Assembly: GCF_040187885.1 (NCBI RefSeq)
Contig: NZ_JBDPLH010000003.1
Coordinates: 62,001 to 126,000, forward strand
DNA length: 64,000 nucleotides
Origin: Roseateles_E cavernae
Lineage (GTDB): Bacteria > Pseudomonadota > Gammaproteobacteria > Burkholderiales > Burkholderiaceae_C
Direction of reading: 5' to 3'
The notes beneath the pieces are model-generated. The model was not told where the DNA came from, did not search any database, and saw only the letters and a program-made list of their open reading frames with translations. A program made the translations under genes and the position numbers. Of this stretch, positions 33,162-44,046 are shown one piece after another (position 1 is the first letter of the stretch; every line of letters begins with the position of its first letter).

Positions 33162-35421
33162 TCTGCAAGGGCAGGCCCGGCGCCCGGGTCTGCTGCATCC
33201 AGGACTCCAGCTGCTCGGCCGGCATCGGCCGGGCAAACAACCAACCCTGACCCTCGTGGCAGCCCAGCGCTAGCAACTGCTGGCGCTGCTGCTCGGTTTC
33301 CACGCCCTCGGCGATCACGGTCAGCCCGAGGCCGCGGCCCAGGTTGATGACCATTTGCGCGATCGTCAGGCCGGCGCTGGAGTTCTGCGCCTCGCGCACG
33401 AAGGCGCGGTCGATCTTGAGCCGCTCGACATCGAGCTGGCGCAGGTGGCTGAGGCTGGAGAAGCCGGTGCCGAAGTCGTCGATCGCCACCGTCGCGCCGC
33501 TGCGCTTGATGTCGGCCAGCAGATGCAGCACCAGCTCGGTGTCCTCCATCGCCATCGACTCGGTGATCTCCAGCTCCAGATTCATCGCATTGACGCCGCT
33601 GTCCTGCAGCGCGCTGTTGAGGCTGGCGACAAAGCCGGGATGGCGAAACTGGGCCAGCGAGATATTCACGCACATGCGGAAATCGCTATAGCCCTGGTCT
33701 TCCATGCGCTTGAGCTGATGGCAGGCGGTGCGCAGCACAAACTCACCGATGCTGATGATCAGCCCGCTCTGCTCGGCCAGCGGGATGAACTGGTCGGGCG
33801 GCACGAACTTGCCGTCCTCGGTGCGCCAGCGCAGCAAGGCCTCGGCACCGAGCGGCAGCGCGCTGGCCAGATCGACCTGGGGCTGGTAGACGACGAACAG
33901 CCGGTTCTCCTCGAAGCCGGCGCGCAGACCCTTGAGCAGCTTGAAGCGCTCGCGCGCATCGGTGCCCATGGCCGGCGAGAAGTACTGCGAGGCACCACGG
34001 TGCTGCTGCTTGGCACGCTTGAGCGCGATCTGCGCGTCCAGAAGCAGCTCGGAGCCCACCGAGGAGGACTCGGCCAGCCGCACCAGGCCGGTGGTGGCCG
34101 ATATCTGCAGGCGCTCGCCGGCCACATCGAAGGGCTCGGCAAAAACCGCGCGGATGCTGTCGCTGTTGACCACCGCCTCGGGCCCCATCAGGCCGAACAC
34201 ATCGGCGGCGACGCGGGCCATCGAGGTGTTCAGGCCCAGGGTCTCGCCCAGGCGCAGCGCCACCGACTGCAGCACCTGGTCGCCGAAGCCGTGGCCGAAG
34301 GCGTCGTTGACGTCGGAGAAATCGTCCAGATCGATCAGCGCCAAGGTGATGCCGGCCGGGTCCTTCAGGTTCTGGTCCAGCAGCTCGATGAAGCGCACCC
34401 GGTTGGGCAGGCGCAGCAGCTGGTCGCTGTAGGCGTGGTCCAGCAGCTGGCTGTAGAGCATCACGTTCTCGAAGCCGACGACGATGTTGGAGCAGAAGGC
34501 GCGCAGCAGCTGCAGCTCCATGGCATCGAGCTCGCGGCCCACATCGACCAGGGCCGCCATCGAGCGGCCGCTGGCCAGCCCGAAGTACAGGCAGGTGCCG
34601 TTCTCGAACAGATGGCGGCGCTGCTGCAGGCAGCGCTGCAGGCGCTCGCGCACCGTGACCACCTGGACCGAGGCCAGCGGCGCATTGATCAGGCCGCTGT
34701 ACTGACCGGCCGCCGCGACGATGCGCACATCGCCGAGCTTGCCGCCGGCATCGGTGCCGGCCTGGGCGCAGACCAGGCCTTCGGGCAGGATGCCCAGCAA
34801 GGCACAGAGCTGGGTCACCACGCCCTCGGCGAAGCGATGCAGGCCGCGCAGCCGGCTCAGCTCGGTGCTGGCCTCGACAATCATCTCCAGGCCCTGGCGA
34901 TTCGCCTCCAGCGCGCAGATCTGCTTGTAGGAGCGGATCGCGGCGGTCAGCACCGTGTAGAGCCGGGTGCGGGTCAGCTCGGACTTGGTCTTGTAGTCGT
35001 TGATGTCATAGGCCTGCACCGTCTCGATCTCGGGTGCATAGCCGGGCTGGCCGGTGCGCAGCACAATGCGCACCGCATGCTGGTTCAGCTCCTCGCGGAT
35101 CTGGCGCACCAGCTGCAGACCGGCATTCTCGGACTCCATCACCACATCGAGCAGCACCACCGCCAGCTCATGCTCCTGACTCATCAAGGCGCGCGCCTGC
35201 GAGGCCGAGCTGGCGTGCAGGAAAATCAGCGGTCGGCCTTCGATCTTCAGGCCCTGCATGGCCAGCTCGGTGGCCTTGTGAACATCGGCATCGTCGTCGA
35301 CGATCAGTACCCGCCAGGGGCTGAGCGGCTCTTGGCCGGCCTGGTCTGCACCTTCCGGATGGTCCAGAAACTCCAGCAGATCGTCCTCTGGAGCGCTGGC
35401 TGGATGCATGTTGTCGGGCAT
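33148..35421 (-). CDS. Response regulator-DUF3369-GGDEF-EAL protein (c-di-GMP phosphodiesterase, GGDEF degenerate)
   Basis: A 757-residue multi-domain protein. Order: receiver (about 36-160; VLIVDDDADVH, VVLLDVVMES with the phospho-Asp), DUF3369 (about 190-340), GGDEF-like domain (about 350-480), EAL domain (about 505-745). The EAL signature GAEALLRW, DDFGTGFSSLSHL and VIAEGVETEQQ are intact, so phosphodiesterase activity is expected. In the GGDEF domain the motif is replaced by AADVF, so it cannot be an ordinary cyclase and may only bind GTP. No kinase for the receiver is adjacent. It is divergent from the YqjE-like gene and convergent on the ElaB-like gene. Confidence 0.92.
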   Translation of the reverse strand: MPDNMHPASAPEDDLLEFLDHPEGADQAGQEPLSPWRVLIVDDDADVHKATELAMQGLKIEGRPLIFLHASSASQARALMSQEHELAVVLLDVVMESENAGLQLVRQIREELNQHAVRIVLRTGQPGYAPEIETVQAYDINDYKTKSELTRTRLYTVLTAAIRSYKQICALEANRQGLEMIVEASTELSRLRGLHRFAEGVVTQLCALLGILPEGLVCAQAGTDAGGKLGDVRIVAAAGQYSGLINAPLASVQVVTVRERLQRCLQQRRHLFENGTCLYFGLASGRSMAALVDVGRELDAMELQLLRAFCSNIVVGFENVMLYSQLLDHAYSDQLLRLPNRVRFIELLDQNLKDPAGITLALIDLDDFSDVNDAFGHGFGDQVLQSVALRLGETLGLNTSMARVAADVFGLMGPEAVVNSDSIRAVFAEPFDVAGERLQISATTGLVRLAESSSVGSELLLDAQIALKRAKQQHRGASQYFSPAMGTDARERFKLLKGLRAGFEENRLFVVYQPQVDLASALPLGAEALLRWRTEDGKFVPPDQFIPLAEQSGLIISIGEFVLRTACHQLKRMEDQGYSDFRMCVNISLAQFRHPGFVASLNSALQDSGVNAMNLELEITESMAMEDTELVLHLLADIKRSGATVAIDDFGTGFSSLSHLRQLDVERLKIDRAFVREAQNSSAGLTIAQMVINLGRGLGLTVIAEGVETEQQRQQLLALGCHEGQGWLFARPMPAEQLESWMQQTRAPGLPLQISAG

Positions 35422-35630
35422 GGGTTGGATCCTGTGCTGCCGCTCTGTGGCGGCAATCTCCTAGATTAGGGGAAGAATGGCAGGCCGCACATCGGCGCTA
35501 TCGCTCTTGACCGTTTGTGCCCGTTATAGACGATTTGCCGCCGCACCCTGCGACGATCTAGCAACAACCGGGGCGCGGCGCCGTGATATTGCCGCTAAGC
35601 TGGCCGGCAAGTGAAGACCAAGGAGATGGC
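35422..35630 (+). other. Intergenic region between c-di-GMP and YqjE-like genes
   Basis: A 209-bp divergent promoter gap. A TGCCGC-N6-GCGGCA inverted repeat lies near 35438-35455. A TTGACC at 35507 has no good -10 at normal spacing. An AAGGAGAT ribosome-binding site is at 35620-35627. No gene is supported. Confidence 0.4.
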
Positions 35631-36029
35631 ATGGACAACAAGAACGAGGCGGACGCAGCGCCGAGCGGTGGGCTGATCGGGGCCTTGCAGCGCCTGGGCG
35701 AACACGGCCTGGAGCTGCTGCAGGTGCGGCTGTCCCTGCTGGGCACCGAGCTGGAGGCCGAGAAGCTGCGCCTGCTGACCGCCTTGCTGCGGGCCTTGCT
35801 GGCCCTGGTGCTGGTGGCCTTGGCCCTGGGCCTGCTGAGTGTCGCGCTGGTGCTGCTATGCCCCGATCCCTGGCGCTGGCTGGCGGCCTTGCTGCTGGGC
35901 CTGGTCTATGTCGGCGGGGCCTACGGCCTGTGGCAGAAGGCGCGGGAGCAGATGAGCACGCCGGGCGGCTTGTTCGCGGCCAGCGTGGCCGAGCTGGCGC
36001 GCGATCGCGACGCGCTGAGGGGCTCCTGA
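35631..36029 (+). CDS. YqjE-like phage-holin-family membrane protein
   Basis: A 132-residue inner-membrane protein. An N-terminal amphipathic part (GLIGALQRLGEHGLELLQVR) leads into two long hydrophobic segments (about 45-75 and 82-102), the pattern of the holin-superfamily III / YqjE (DUF1469) proteins. The Shine-Dalgarno AAGGAGAT (35620-35627) fixes the ATG at 35631; an in-frame GTG at 35583 is less likely. It overlaps the next gene by 1 bp (TGATG). In E. coli yqjE sits between yqjD and yqjK. Here yqjK-like follows, but the YqjD-like gene is separated by the EAL gene. Confidence 0.82.
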   Translation: MDNKNEADAAPSGGLIGALQRLGEHGLELLQVRLSLLGTELEAEKLRLLTALLRALLALVLVALALGLLSVALVLLCPDPWRWLAALLLGLVYVGGAYGLWQKAREQMSTPGGLFAASVAELARDRDALRGS

Positions 36030-36340
36030 TGTTCCGCCTGGCCGAGGCGCGGGTCCGCCAGCGCCAGCTGGAACTGCGGCTGCGCAGCGCCGAGCTGCGC
36101 GCCGCCCTGCAGCAGGACGGGCGTGTGCTGCAGACGCCGCTGCTCTGGGCCGACCGCGGCCTGCAGGCCTGGGCCTGGCTGCGCGGCGTGCCCTGGACGG
36201 GCCGACTGCTCGCCAGCGGGGCGGCCCTGCTGCTGTTGCGCCGGCCGAGCCGGCTGCTGGGCCTGGCGGCCCGGGGCTTTGGCTGGTGGCGGCTCGGACA
36301 GCGGCTGCTGGCGCTGTGGCGCCGCCCGCCACCGACCTGA
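36029..36340 (+). CDS. YqjK-like short membrane protein
   Basis: A 103-residue protein, with the start codon overlapping the YqjE-like stop. It is arginine- and leucine-rich: an N-terminal basic helix (RLAEARVRQRQLELRLRSAE) is followed by about two hydrophobic stretches (GRLLASGAALLLLR and the GLAARGFGWW region) and a basic C-terminus. YqjK assignment rests on gene order and a similar N-terminal Arg/Gln/Glu helix rather than a strong signature. Function unknown. Confidence 0.65.
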   Translation: MFRLAEARVRQRQLELRLRSAELRAALQQDGRVLQTPLLWADRGLQAWAWLRGVPWTGRLLASGAALLLLRRPSRLLGLAARGFGWWRLGQRLLALWRRPPPT

Positions 36341-36342
36341 AC

Positions 36343-38670
<2,328 letters not shown>

Positions 38671-38761
38671 GGCGGTGGGGCTGGCGGGCAACCCGCTATT
38701 GTCCTTGACCTGGGGCAAACCCGGTCATTGCCAATGCAATTCAAGGGGATTGGCGGTGCAT

Positions 38762-39472
38762 TTATTCCGCCTGCCGGGCGTTGCTGCAGGCGCCGGCCAG
38801 GCCCAGTCGGGCGTGTTCGGCCTCGCTGAGCGGCGGCAGCAGCCCCGCATCGTTGCCGCGGGCCAGGCTGCCGAGAAAGCCCTCGACGGCGGTCTGGCCG
38901 ACCTCGATCAGGTCGAAGCCGTCCTGATCGATCACCCACTGGTGCAGCAGCCCGTCGACCAGCGCGACCAGGGCCACGGCGGCCAGCGACACATTCAGCC
39001 CGGCCGGCAGCAGGCCTTCGGCGATGGCGCGTTCGAAGGCCGCGCGGTTCTGGGCGCGCCAGCCCTGCATCGCCAGCAGCTTGCGTTCCTGCAGGGCCAG
39101 CAGCTCGCCGGTGTACTCGACCTTCTTCATCGCGATCTCGAAGACCCGGCGAGTGCGCTCGTTGTGGACTGCGCAATGGAAGATGTTGACCAGGCCCCAG
39201 CGCAGCTCGGTCAAGGTCAGTGGCGGTGCCTCGCCCTCGGACTGCAGGCTCATGCCTTCTTCCAGCGGCATCGTGGCGCGGTCCATCATGGCCTGGAACA
39301 GCTCGGCCTTGTCCTTGAAGTGCCAGTAGACGGCGCCGCGGGTCAGGCCGGCCGCCTCGGCGATCTGCTGCAGCGAGGTGCGTGACACCCCTTGCCGCAG
39401 GAACAGGTGTTCCGCTGCATCGAGCAGGTGGTGGCGCGTCTCCTGCGCCTCTTGTTTGGTTTTGCGTGCCAT
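38762..39472 (-). CDS. TetR-family repressor of the RND efflux operon (AcrR/TtgR-like)
   Basis: A 236-residue TetR-type regulator. The DNA-binding domain is at about 10-60 (ARKTKQEAQETRHHLLDAAE, FLRQGVSRTSLQQIAEAAGL, TRGAVYWHFKDKAELFQA), very close to AcrR and TtgR. The rest is a TetR_C ligand domain. It is divergent from the RND operon, and the 151-bp gap carries a perfect 22-bp palindrome with AcrR-type half-sites. It is expected to derepress the pump when a drug or metabolite binds. Confidence 0.93.
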   Translation of the reverse strand: MARKTKQEAQETRHHLLDAAEHLFLRQGVSRTSLQQIAEAAGLTRGAVYWHFKDKAELFQAMMDRATMPLEEGMSLQSEGEAPPLTLTELRWGLVNIFHCAVHNERTRRVFEIAMKKVEYTGELLALQERKLLAMQGWRAQNRAAFERAIAEGLLPAGLNVSLAAVALVALVDGLLHQWVIDQDGFDLIEVGQTAVEGFLGSLARGNDAGLLPPLSEAEHARLGLAGACSNARQAE

Positions 39473-39496
39473 GACCCCAGGATTTTATACGGGTTT

Positions 39497-39518
39497 ACAT
39501 ACATTCATGAATGTATGT
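39497..39518. promoter_or_regulatory. 22-bp perfect palindrome, AcrR-type operator
   Basis: ACATACATT-CATG-AATGTATGT reads identically on both strands. The half-sites and 4-bp centre spacing match, from memory, the E. coli AcrR operator half-sites. It overlaps TTTACA (39494-39499), usable as a -35 element for the pump operon, with AT-rich TATATA/TATACT just downstream, and sits about 25 bp from the tetR start. This suits repression of both genes. Confidence 0.85.
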
Positions 39519-39623
39519 GTATATACTCCGGGTCAACCCCGAGTTCAAGCCGCTGGCGTCATCCGTCGTACCCCTGTCGGCCGCGAGGCGCACAAGCGGA
39601 CTATTTCAAGAGAGGCCCCACCC

Positions 39624-40862
39624 GTGATCTGTTCAGCATCATCCCAACAGCAGCCCGCCCCGCTCAGCCTGGGCAGCCGTGTGCTCTATCTGGTCCCGCT
39701 GACGGTGGCCATCGCCGCCGTGCTGCTGGGCTGTTCCAAGGAAGGCGCAGCCCCGGCCAAGGGCGGCGGCATGCCGCCGCCGGCGGTGGGCGTGGTCACG
39801 GCGGCCTTGCAGCCGGTGGCTGTGCAGACCGAACTGCCGGGCCGGGTCGAGGCCCAGCGCGTTGCCCAGGTGCGAGCCCGTGTCAACGGCGTCGTGCTCA
39901 AGCGCCTGTTCACCGAAGGCGCCGAGGTCAAGGCCGGCCAGGCCCTGTTCCAGATCGATCCCGCGCCGTATCAGGCAGCTTATGACAGCGCCCAGGCCCA
40001 GCTGGCCAAGGCCCAGGCCAATCTGAGCCAGGCCGCCGCCCAGGCGGAGCGCAACAAGCCCCTGGTCGAGGCCCGGGCGATCAGCCAGCAGGAATACCTG
40101 GTGGCCGTGGCGGCTGCCAAGCAGGCCGAGGCCGATGTGGCCGCCGCCAAGGCTGCGATCACGACGGCCAAACTCAATCTGGACTATGCGGCCGTCAGCG
40201 CACCGATCGCCGGCCGTATCGGCCGTGCGCTGGTGACCGAGGGCGCGCTGGTCAGCGCCGCCGAGGCCACGCAGCTGGCGCTGATCCAGCAGACCTCGTC
40301 GGTCTATGTCAACTTCACGCAAAGCGCCAATGAGGTGCAGCAGCTGCGTCGCGCGCTGGCGGCCGGCCAGCTGCGCTCGGCCGGCGGGGCAGATGGAAAA
40401 CAGGCCGCCCAGGTGCAGGTGCTGCTGGACGACGGCAGCAGCAAGAGCGGCAAGCTCTTGTTCACCGATCTGACGGTGGACACGAGCTCGGGCCAGGTCT
40501 CGCTGCGCGCCGAAGTGCCCAATGCCGACAACGCGCTGCTGCCCGGCCAGTATGTGCGGGTGCGCCTGGCCCAGGCCGAGCGACCGGCGGCCATGCTGCT
40601 GCCGCAACAGGCGGTGACGCGCAGCAACACCGGCGACACGGTGCTGGTGGTCGGCGCCGACAACAAGCCCCAGCAGCGCCCGGTCAAGATCGGCGGCGCC
40701 CAGGGCAACCAGTGGGTGGTGCTGGACGGTCTGAAGCCCGGCGAGAAGGTGATTGCCGACGGCTTCCAGAAGATGTTCGTGCCCGGTGCACCGGTCAACC
40801 CCGTGCCCTGGTCGCCGGCAGGCTCGGCGCCCGCAGCCGCGGCCTCGGCCGCCAGCCGCTAA
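39624..40862 (+). CDS. RND efflux periplasmic adaptor (MexA/AcrA type)
   Basis: A 412-residue membrane-fusion protein. It begins at a GTG codon 8 nt after AAGAGAGG; in-frame ATGs upstream fall in the operator region. The lipobox VLLGC puts the lipid at C37. Order: barrel-sandwich half (VQTELPGRVEAQRVAQVRAR), alpha-hairpin (about 100-190, AQAQLAKAQANLSQAAAQAE), return strand (LDYAAVSAPIAGRIGRALV), beta-barrel and membrane-proximal domains. It links the pump and the outer-membrane channel encoded next. It is controlled by the divergent TetR gene. Confidence 0.93.
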   Translation: MICSASSQQQPAPLSLGSRVLYLVPLTVAIAAVLLGCSKEGAAPAKGGGMPPPAVGVVTAALQPVAVQTELPGRVEAQRVAQVRARVNGVVLKRLFTEGAEVKAGQALFQIDPAPYQAAYDSAQAQLAKAQANLSQAAAQAERNKPLVEARAISQQEYLVAVAAAKQAEADVAAAKAAITTAKLNLDYAAVSAPIAGRIGRALVTEGALVSAAEATQLALIQQTSSVYVNFTQSANEVQQLRRALAAGQLRSAGGADGKQAAQVQVLLDDGSSKSGKLLFTDLTVDTSSGQVSLRAEVPNADNALLPGQYVRVRLAQAERPAAMLLPQQAVTRSNTGDTVLVVGADNKPQQRPVKIGGAQGNQWVVLDGLKPGEKVIADGFQKMFVPGAPVNPVPWSPAGSAPAAAASAASR

Positions 40863-40880
40863 GACAGGCAGGACTCAGCT

Positions 40881-43800
40881 ATGGCACGTTTTTTCATCGA
40901 CCGCCCGATCTTCGCCTGGGTGATCGCGCTCTTCATCCTGGTCTTTGGCGGGGTCGCGATCACGCAATTGCCGGTGGCGCAGTACCCGACGGTCGCGCCG
41001 CCTTCGCTGGCCATCAATGTGGCCTATCCCGGTGCCTCGGCCAAGACGCTGGACGAGAGCGTGGTCTCGGTCATCGAGCAGGAGCTCAATGGCGCGCCCG
41101 GCCTGGCCTATATGGAATCGGTCAGCCAGGCCAATGGCACGGGTGCGATCACCGTGACCTTCGAGCCCGGCACCAATATCGACCTGGCCCAGGTCGAGAT
41201 CCAGAACCGCCTGTCGCGCGCCAACCCGCGCCTGCCGGCGGCGGTGACGCAGCAGGGTGTGCGCGTCGACAAGGCGCGCAGCAACTTCCTGCTCTTCGTC
41301 ACGCTGTCCAGCAAGGATGGCTCGATGGATCCGGTGGCCCTGGGTGACTACGCGGCGCGCAATATCGTGCCCGAGATCCAGCGCATTCCCGGTATCGGCC
41401 AGGCCCAGCTCTTCGGCACCGAGCGCGCGATGCGCATCTGGCTGGAGCCGGCCAAGATGTTGTCCTTCAACATCAGCCCGGCCGAGGTCAATGCGGCGAT
41501 CCGTGCGCAGAACGCGCTGGTGCCGGCCGGCACCATGGGCGATCTGCCCAATCTGTCCAGCCAGACCATGTCGGCCACCGTGGTGGTCAAGGGCCAGCTG
41601 GAGAACGTCGAGCAGTTCGGCAATATCGTGCTGCGCGCCAATGCCGATGGCTCCAGCGTGCGGCTCAAGGATGTCGCCCGCATCGAGCTCGGCGGGCAGG
41701 GCTACAGCACCTACGCGCGCCTGAACGGCAAACCCTCCACCGGCATCGGCGTGCAGCTCTCGCCCAGCGGCAATGCGCTGGCAGCGGCCACCGCCGTCAA
41801 GCAGCGCATGGCCGAGCTGGAACGCTTCTTCCCGGCGGGCGTGATCTACGAGACGCCCTACGATTCGTCGAAGTTCGTCGACATCTCCATCACCCAGGTG
41901 GTGCACACCCTGGTCGAGGCCATCGTGCTGGTCTTCCTGGTGATGTATCTGTTCCTGCAGAACTGGCGCTACACGCTGATCCCCACCCTGGTCGTGCCGG
42001 TGGCCCTGCTGGGCACCTTCGCGGTGATGCTGGGCATGGGCTACTCGATCAATGTGCTGACCCTGTTCGGCATGGTGCTGGCGATCGGCATCCTGGTCGA
42101 TGACGCCATCGTCGTGGTCGAGAACGTCGAGCGCATCATGAGCGAGGAGGGGCTGTCGCCCCGCGAGGCCACAAAGAAGGCGATGGGCCAGATCTCGGGC
42201 GCCATCATCGGCATCACCGTGGTGCTGGTGGCGGTGTTCGTGCCCATGGCCTTCTTCAGCGGCTCGGTCGGCAATATCTACCGCCAGTTCTCGCTGGCCA
42301 TGGTGGCCTCGATCTCGCTGTCGGCGCTGATGGCGCTGACACTGACCCCGGCGCTGTGTGCGACCCTGCTGAAGCCGGTCGAGGCCGGCCACCACCATGA
42401 CAAGCGCGGCTTCTTCGGCTGGTTCAACCGCGGCTTCTCGCGCACCGCCAAGGGCTACGAGGGCTGGGTCGCGAAGCTGCTCAAGCGCGCCCCCAGCATG
42501 ATGGTGGCCTTCCTGGCCATCGTCACCGTGGTGGGCTGGCTCTATCTGCGCCTGCCGACCTCCTTCCTGCCCAATGAAGACCAGGGCTATCTGATCGTCA
42601 ATGTGCAGCTGCCCCCGGGCGCGACGGCGGCCCGTACCGAGGCAGCGGTCAAGTCGGTCGAGGACTTCATGCTCAAGCAGCCCGAGGTGCAGTCCACCAT
42701 CGGTGTGATCGGTTTCTCGTTCTCCGGCCAAGGCCAGAATGCCGCGCTGGTGTTCGTGCCGCTGAAGCCCTGGGAAGAGCGCAGCAAGCCCGAGAACAGC
42801 GCCAGCGCGCTGGCCGGCCGTGCCTTCGGCGCGATGATGATGGGGGTGCGCGACGCCTTCATCTACCCGCTGTCGCCGCCGCCCATCCCCGAGCTGGGCA
42901 CGGCCACCGGCTTCGCGCTGCGCCTGCAGGACCGCGCCGGCCTGGGCCACGAGGCCTTGCTGGCCGCGCGCAACCAGCTGATGGGCATGGCGGCCCAGAG
43001 CAAGATCATCACCGGCATGCGGCCCGATGGCCTGGAAGACGCGCCCCAGCTGCAGATCGACATCGACCGCGACAAGGCCAATGCCCTGGGCATCGGCTAT
43101 GACGCCATAGCCGCCGTGCTGGGCACCCAGCTGGGCTCGTCCTATGTCAACGACTTTCCGAACCAGGGTCGTCTGCAGCGTGTGGTCGTGCAGGCCGATG
43201 CCCAGGCCCGCATGCAGCCCGAGGACCTGCTTCGCCTGAACGTCAACAACGCCCAGGGCAAGTCGGTGCCGCTGTCGGCCTTCGCCTCGACCCGCTGGAT
43301 CAGCGGCCAGATGCAGGCCACCCGCTACAACGGTTATCCGGCGATGCGCCTGGCCGGCGATGCCGCCCCCGGCGCCTCGACCGGCGATGCGATGAAGGAG
43401 CTGGAGGCTATGGTGGCCAAGCTGCCGGCCGGCATCGGCTATGAGTGGACCGGCCTGTCCCGCGAGGAAAAGCTCTCGGGCGCCCAGGCCACCGTGCTGC
43501 TGGCCTTCTCGCTGCTGGCGGTATTCCTGTGCCTGGCCGCGCTGTACGAGAGCTGGTCGATCCCGTTCTCGGTGCTGCTGGTCGTGCCGCTGGGCATTCT
43601 GGGCGCGGTGCTGGGGGCGACGCTGCGCGGCATGCCTAACGATGTGTACTTCAAGGTCGGCCTGATCACCATCATCGGTCTGTCGGCCAAGAACGCGATC
43701 CTGATCATCGAGTTCGCCAAGGACCTGCAGGCCCAGGGCAAGGGCCTGATCGAGGCCATTCTCGAAGCCGCCCATCTGCGCTTCCGTCCCATCATCATGA

Positions 43801-44045
43801 CCTCGATGGCCTTCATCCTGGGCGTGACCCCGCTGTTCTTCGCCAGCGGTGCCGGCTCGGCCAGCCAGCGCGCGATCGGCACCGGCGTGCTCTCGGGCAT
43901 GCTGACGGCGACCTTCCTGGCCGTGCTCTTCGTGCCGGTGTTCTTCCTGGTGGTGCGGCGTGTGTTCAAGGGCAGCGAGCGGCAGCGCAAGATGTACGCC
44001 CACGAGCTCGAAGCCAACCCGGTGCGCGACGCCGAAGGAATCTGA
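40881..44045 (+). CDS. RND multidrug efflux permease (MexB/AcrB type, HAE1)
   Basis: A 1054-residue RND transporter of standard HAE1 length. It starts MARFFIDRPIFAWVIALFIL, contains GASAKTLDESVVSVIEQELN in the pore domain, and the proton-relay helix GMVLAIGILVDDAIVVVENVERIM with the two Asp residues of TM4. The second half has FFPAGV-type and PFSVLLVVPLGILGAVLGAT segments. TM segments come as 1 plus 5, twice. The gene follows the adaptor by 18 bp and precedes the channel gene by 1 bp. Substrates cannot be assigned; MexB/AcrB relatives export many drugs. Confidence 0.96.
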   Translation: MARFFIDRPIFAWVIALFILVFGGVAITQLPVAQYPTVAPPSLAINVAYPGASAKTLDESVVSVIEQELNGAPGLAYMESVSQANGTGAITVTFEPGTNIDLAQVEIQNRLSRANPRLPAAVTQQGVRVDKARSNFLLFVTLSSKDGSMDPVALGDYAARNIVPEIQRIPGIGQAQLFGTERAMRIWLEPAKMLSFNISPAEVNAAIRAQNALVPAGTMGDLPNLSSQTMSATVVVKGQLENVEQFGNIVLRANADGSSVRLKDVARIELGGQGYSTYARLNGKPSTGIGVQLSPSGNALAAATAVKQRMAELERFFPAGVIYETPYDSSKFVDISITQVVHTLVEAIVLVFLVMYLFLQNWRYTLIPTLVVPVALLGTFAVMLGMGYSINVLTLFGMVLAIGILVDDAIVVVENVERIMSEEGLSPREATKKAMGQISGAIIGITVVLVAVFVPMAFFSGSVGNIYRQFSLAMVASISLSALMALTLTPALCATLLKPVEAGHHHDKRGFFGWFNRGFSRTAKGYEGWVAKLLKRAPSMMVAFLAIVTVVGWLYLRLPTSFLPNEDQGYLIVNVQLPPGATAARTEAAVKSVEDFMLKQPEVQSTIGVIGFSFSGQGQNAALVFVPLKPWEERSKPENSASALAGRAFGAMMMGVRDAFIYPLSPPPIPELGTATGFALRLQDRAGLGHEALLAARNQLMGMAAQSKIITGMRPDGLEDAPQLQIDIDRDKANALGIGYDAIAAVLGTQLGSSYVNDFPNQGRLQRVVVQADAQARMQPEDLLRLNVNNAQGKSVPLSAFASTRWISGQMQATRYNGYPAMRLAGDAAPGASTGDAMKELEAMVAKLPAGIGYEWTGLSREEKLSGAQATVLLAFSLLAVFLCLAALYESWSIPFSVLLVVPLGILGAVLGATLRGMPNDVYFKVGLITIIGLSAKNAILIIEFAKDLQAQGKGLIEAILEAAHLRFRPIIMTSMAFILGVTPLFFASGAGSASQRAIGTGVLSGMLTATFLAVLFVPVFFLVVRRVFKGSERQRKMYAHELEANPVRDAEGI

Positions 44046-44046
44046 G

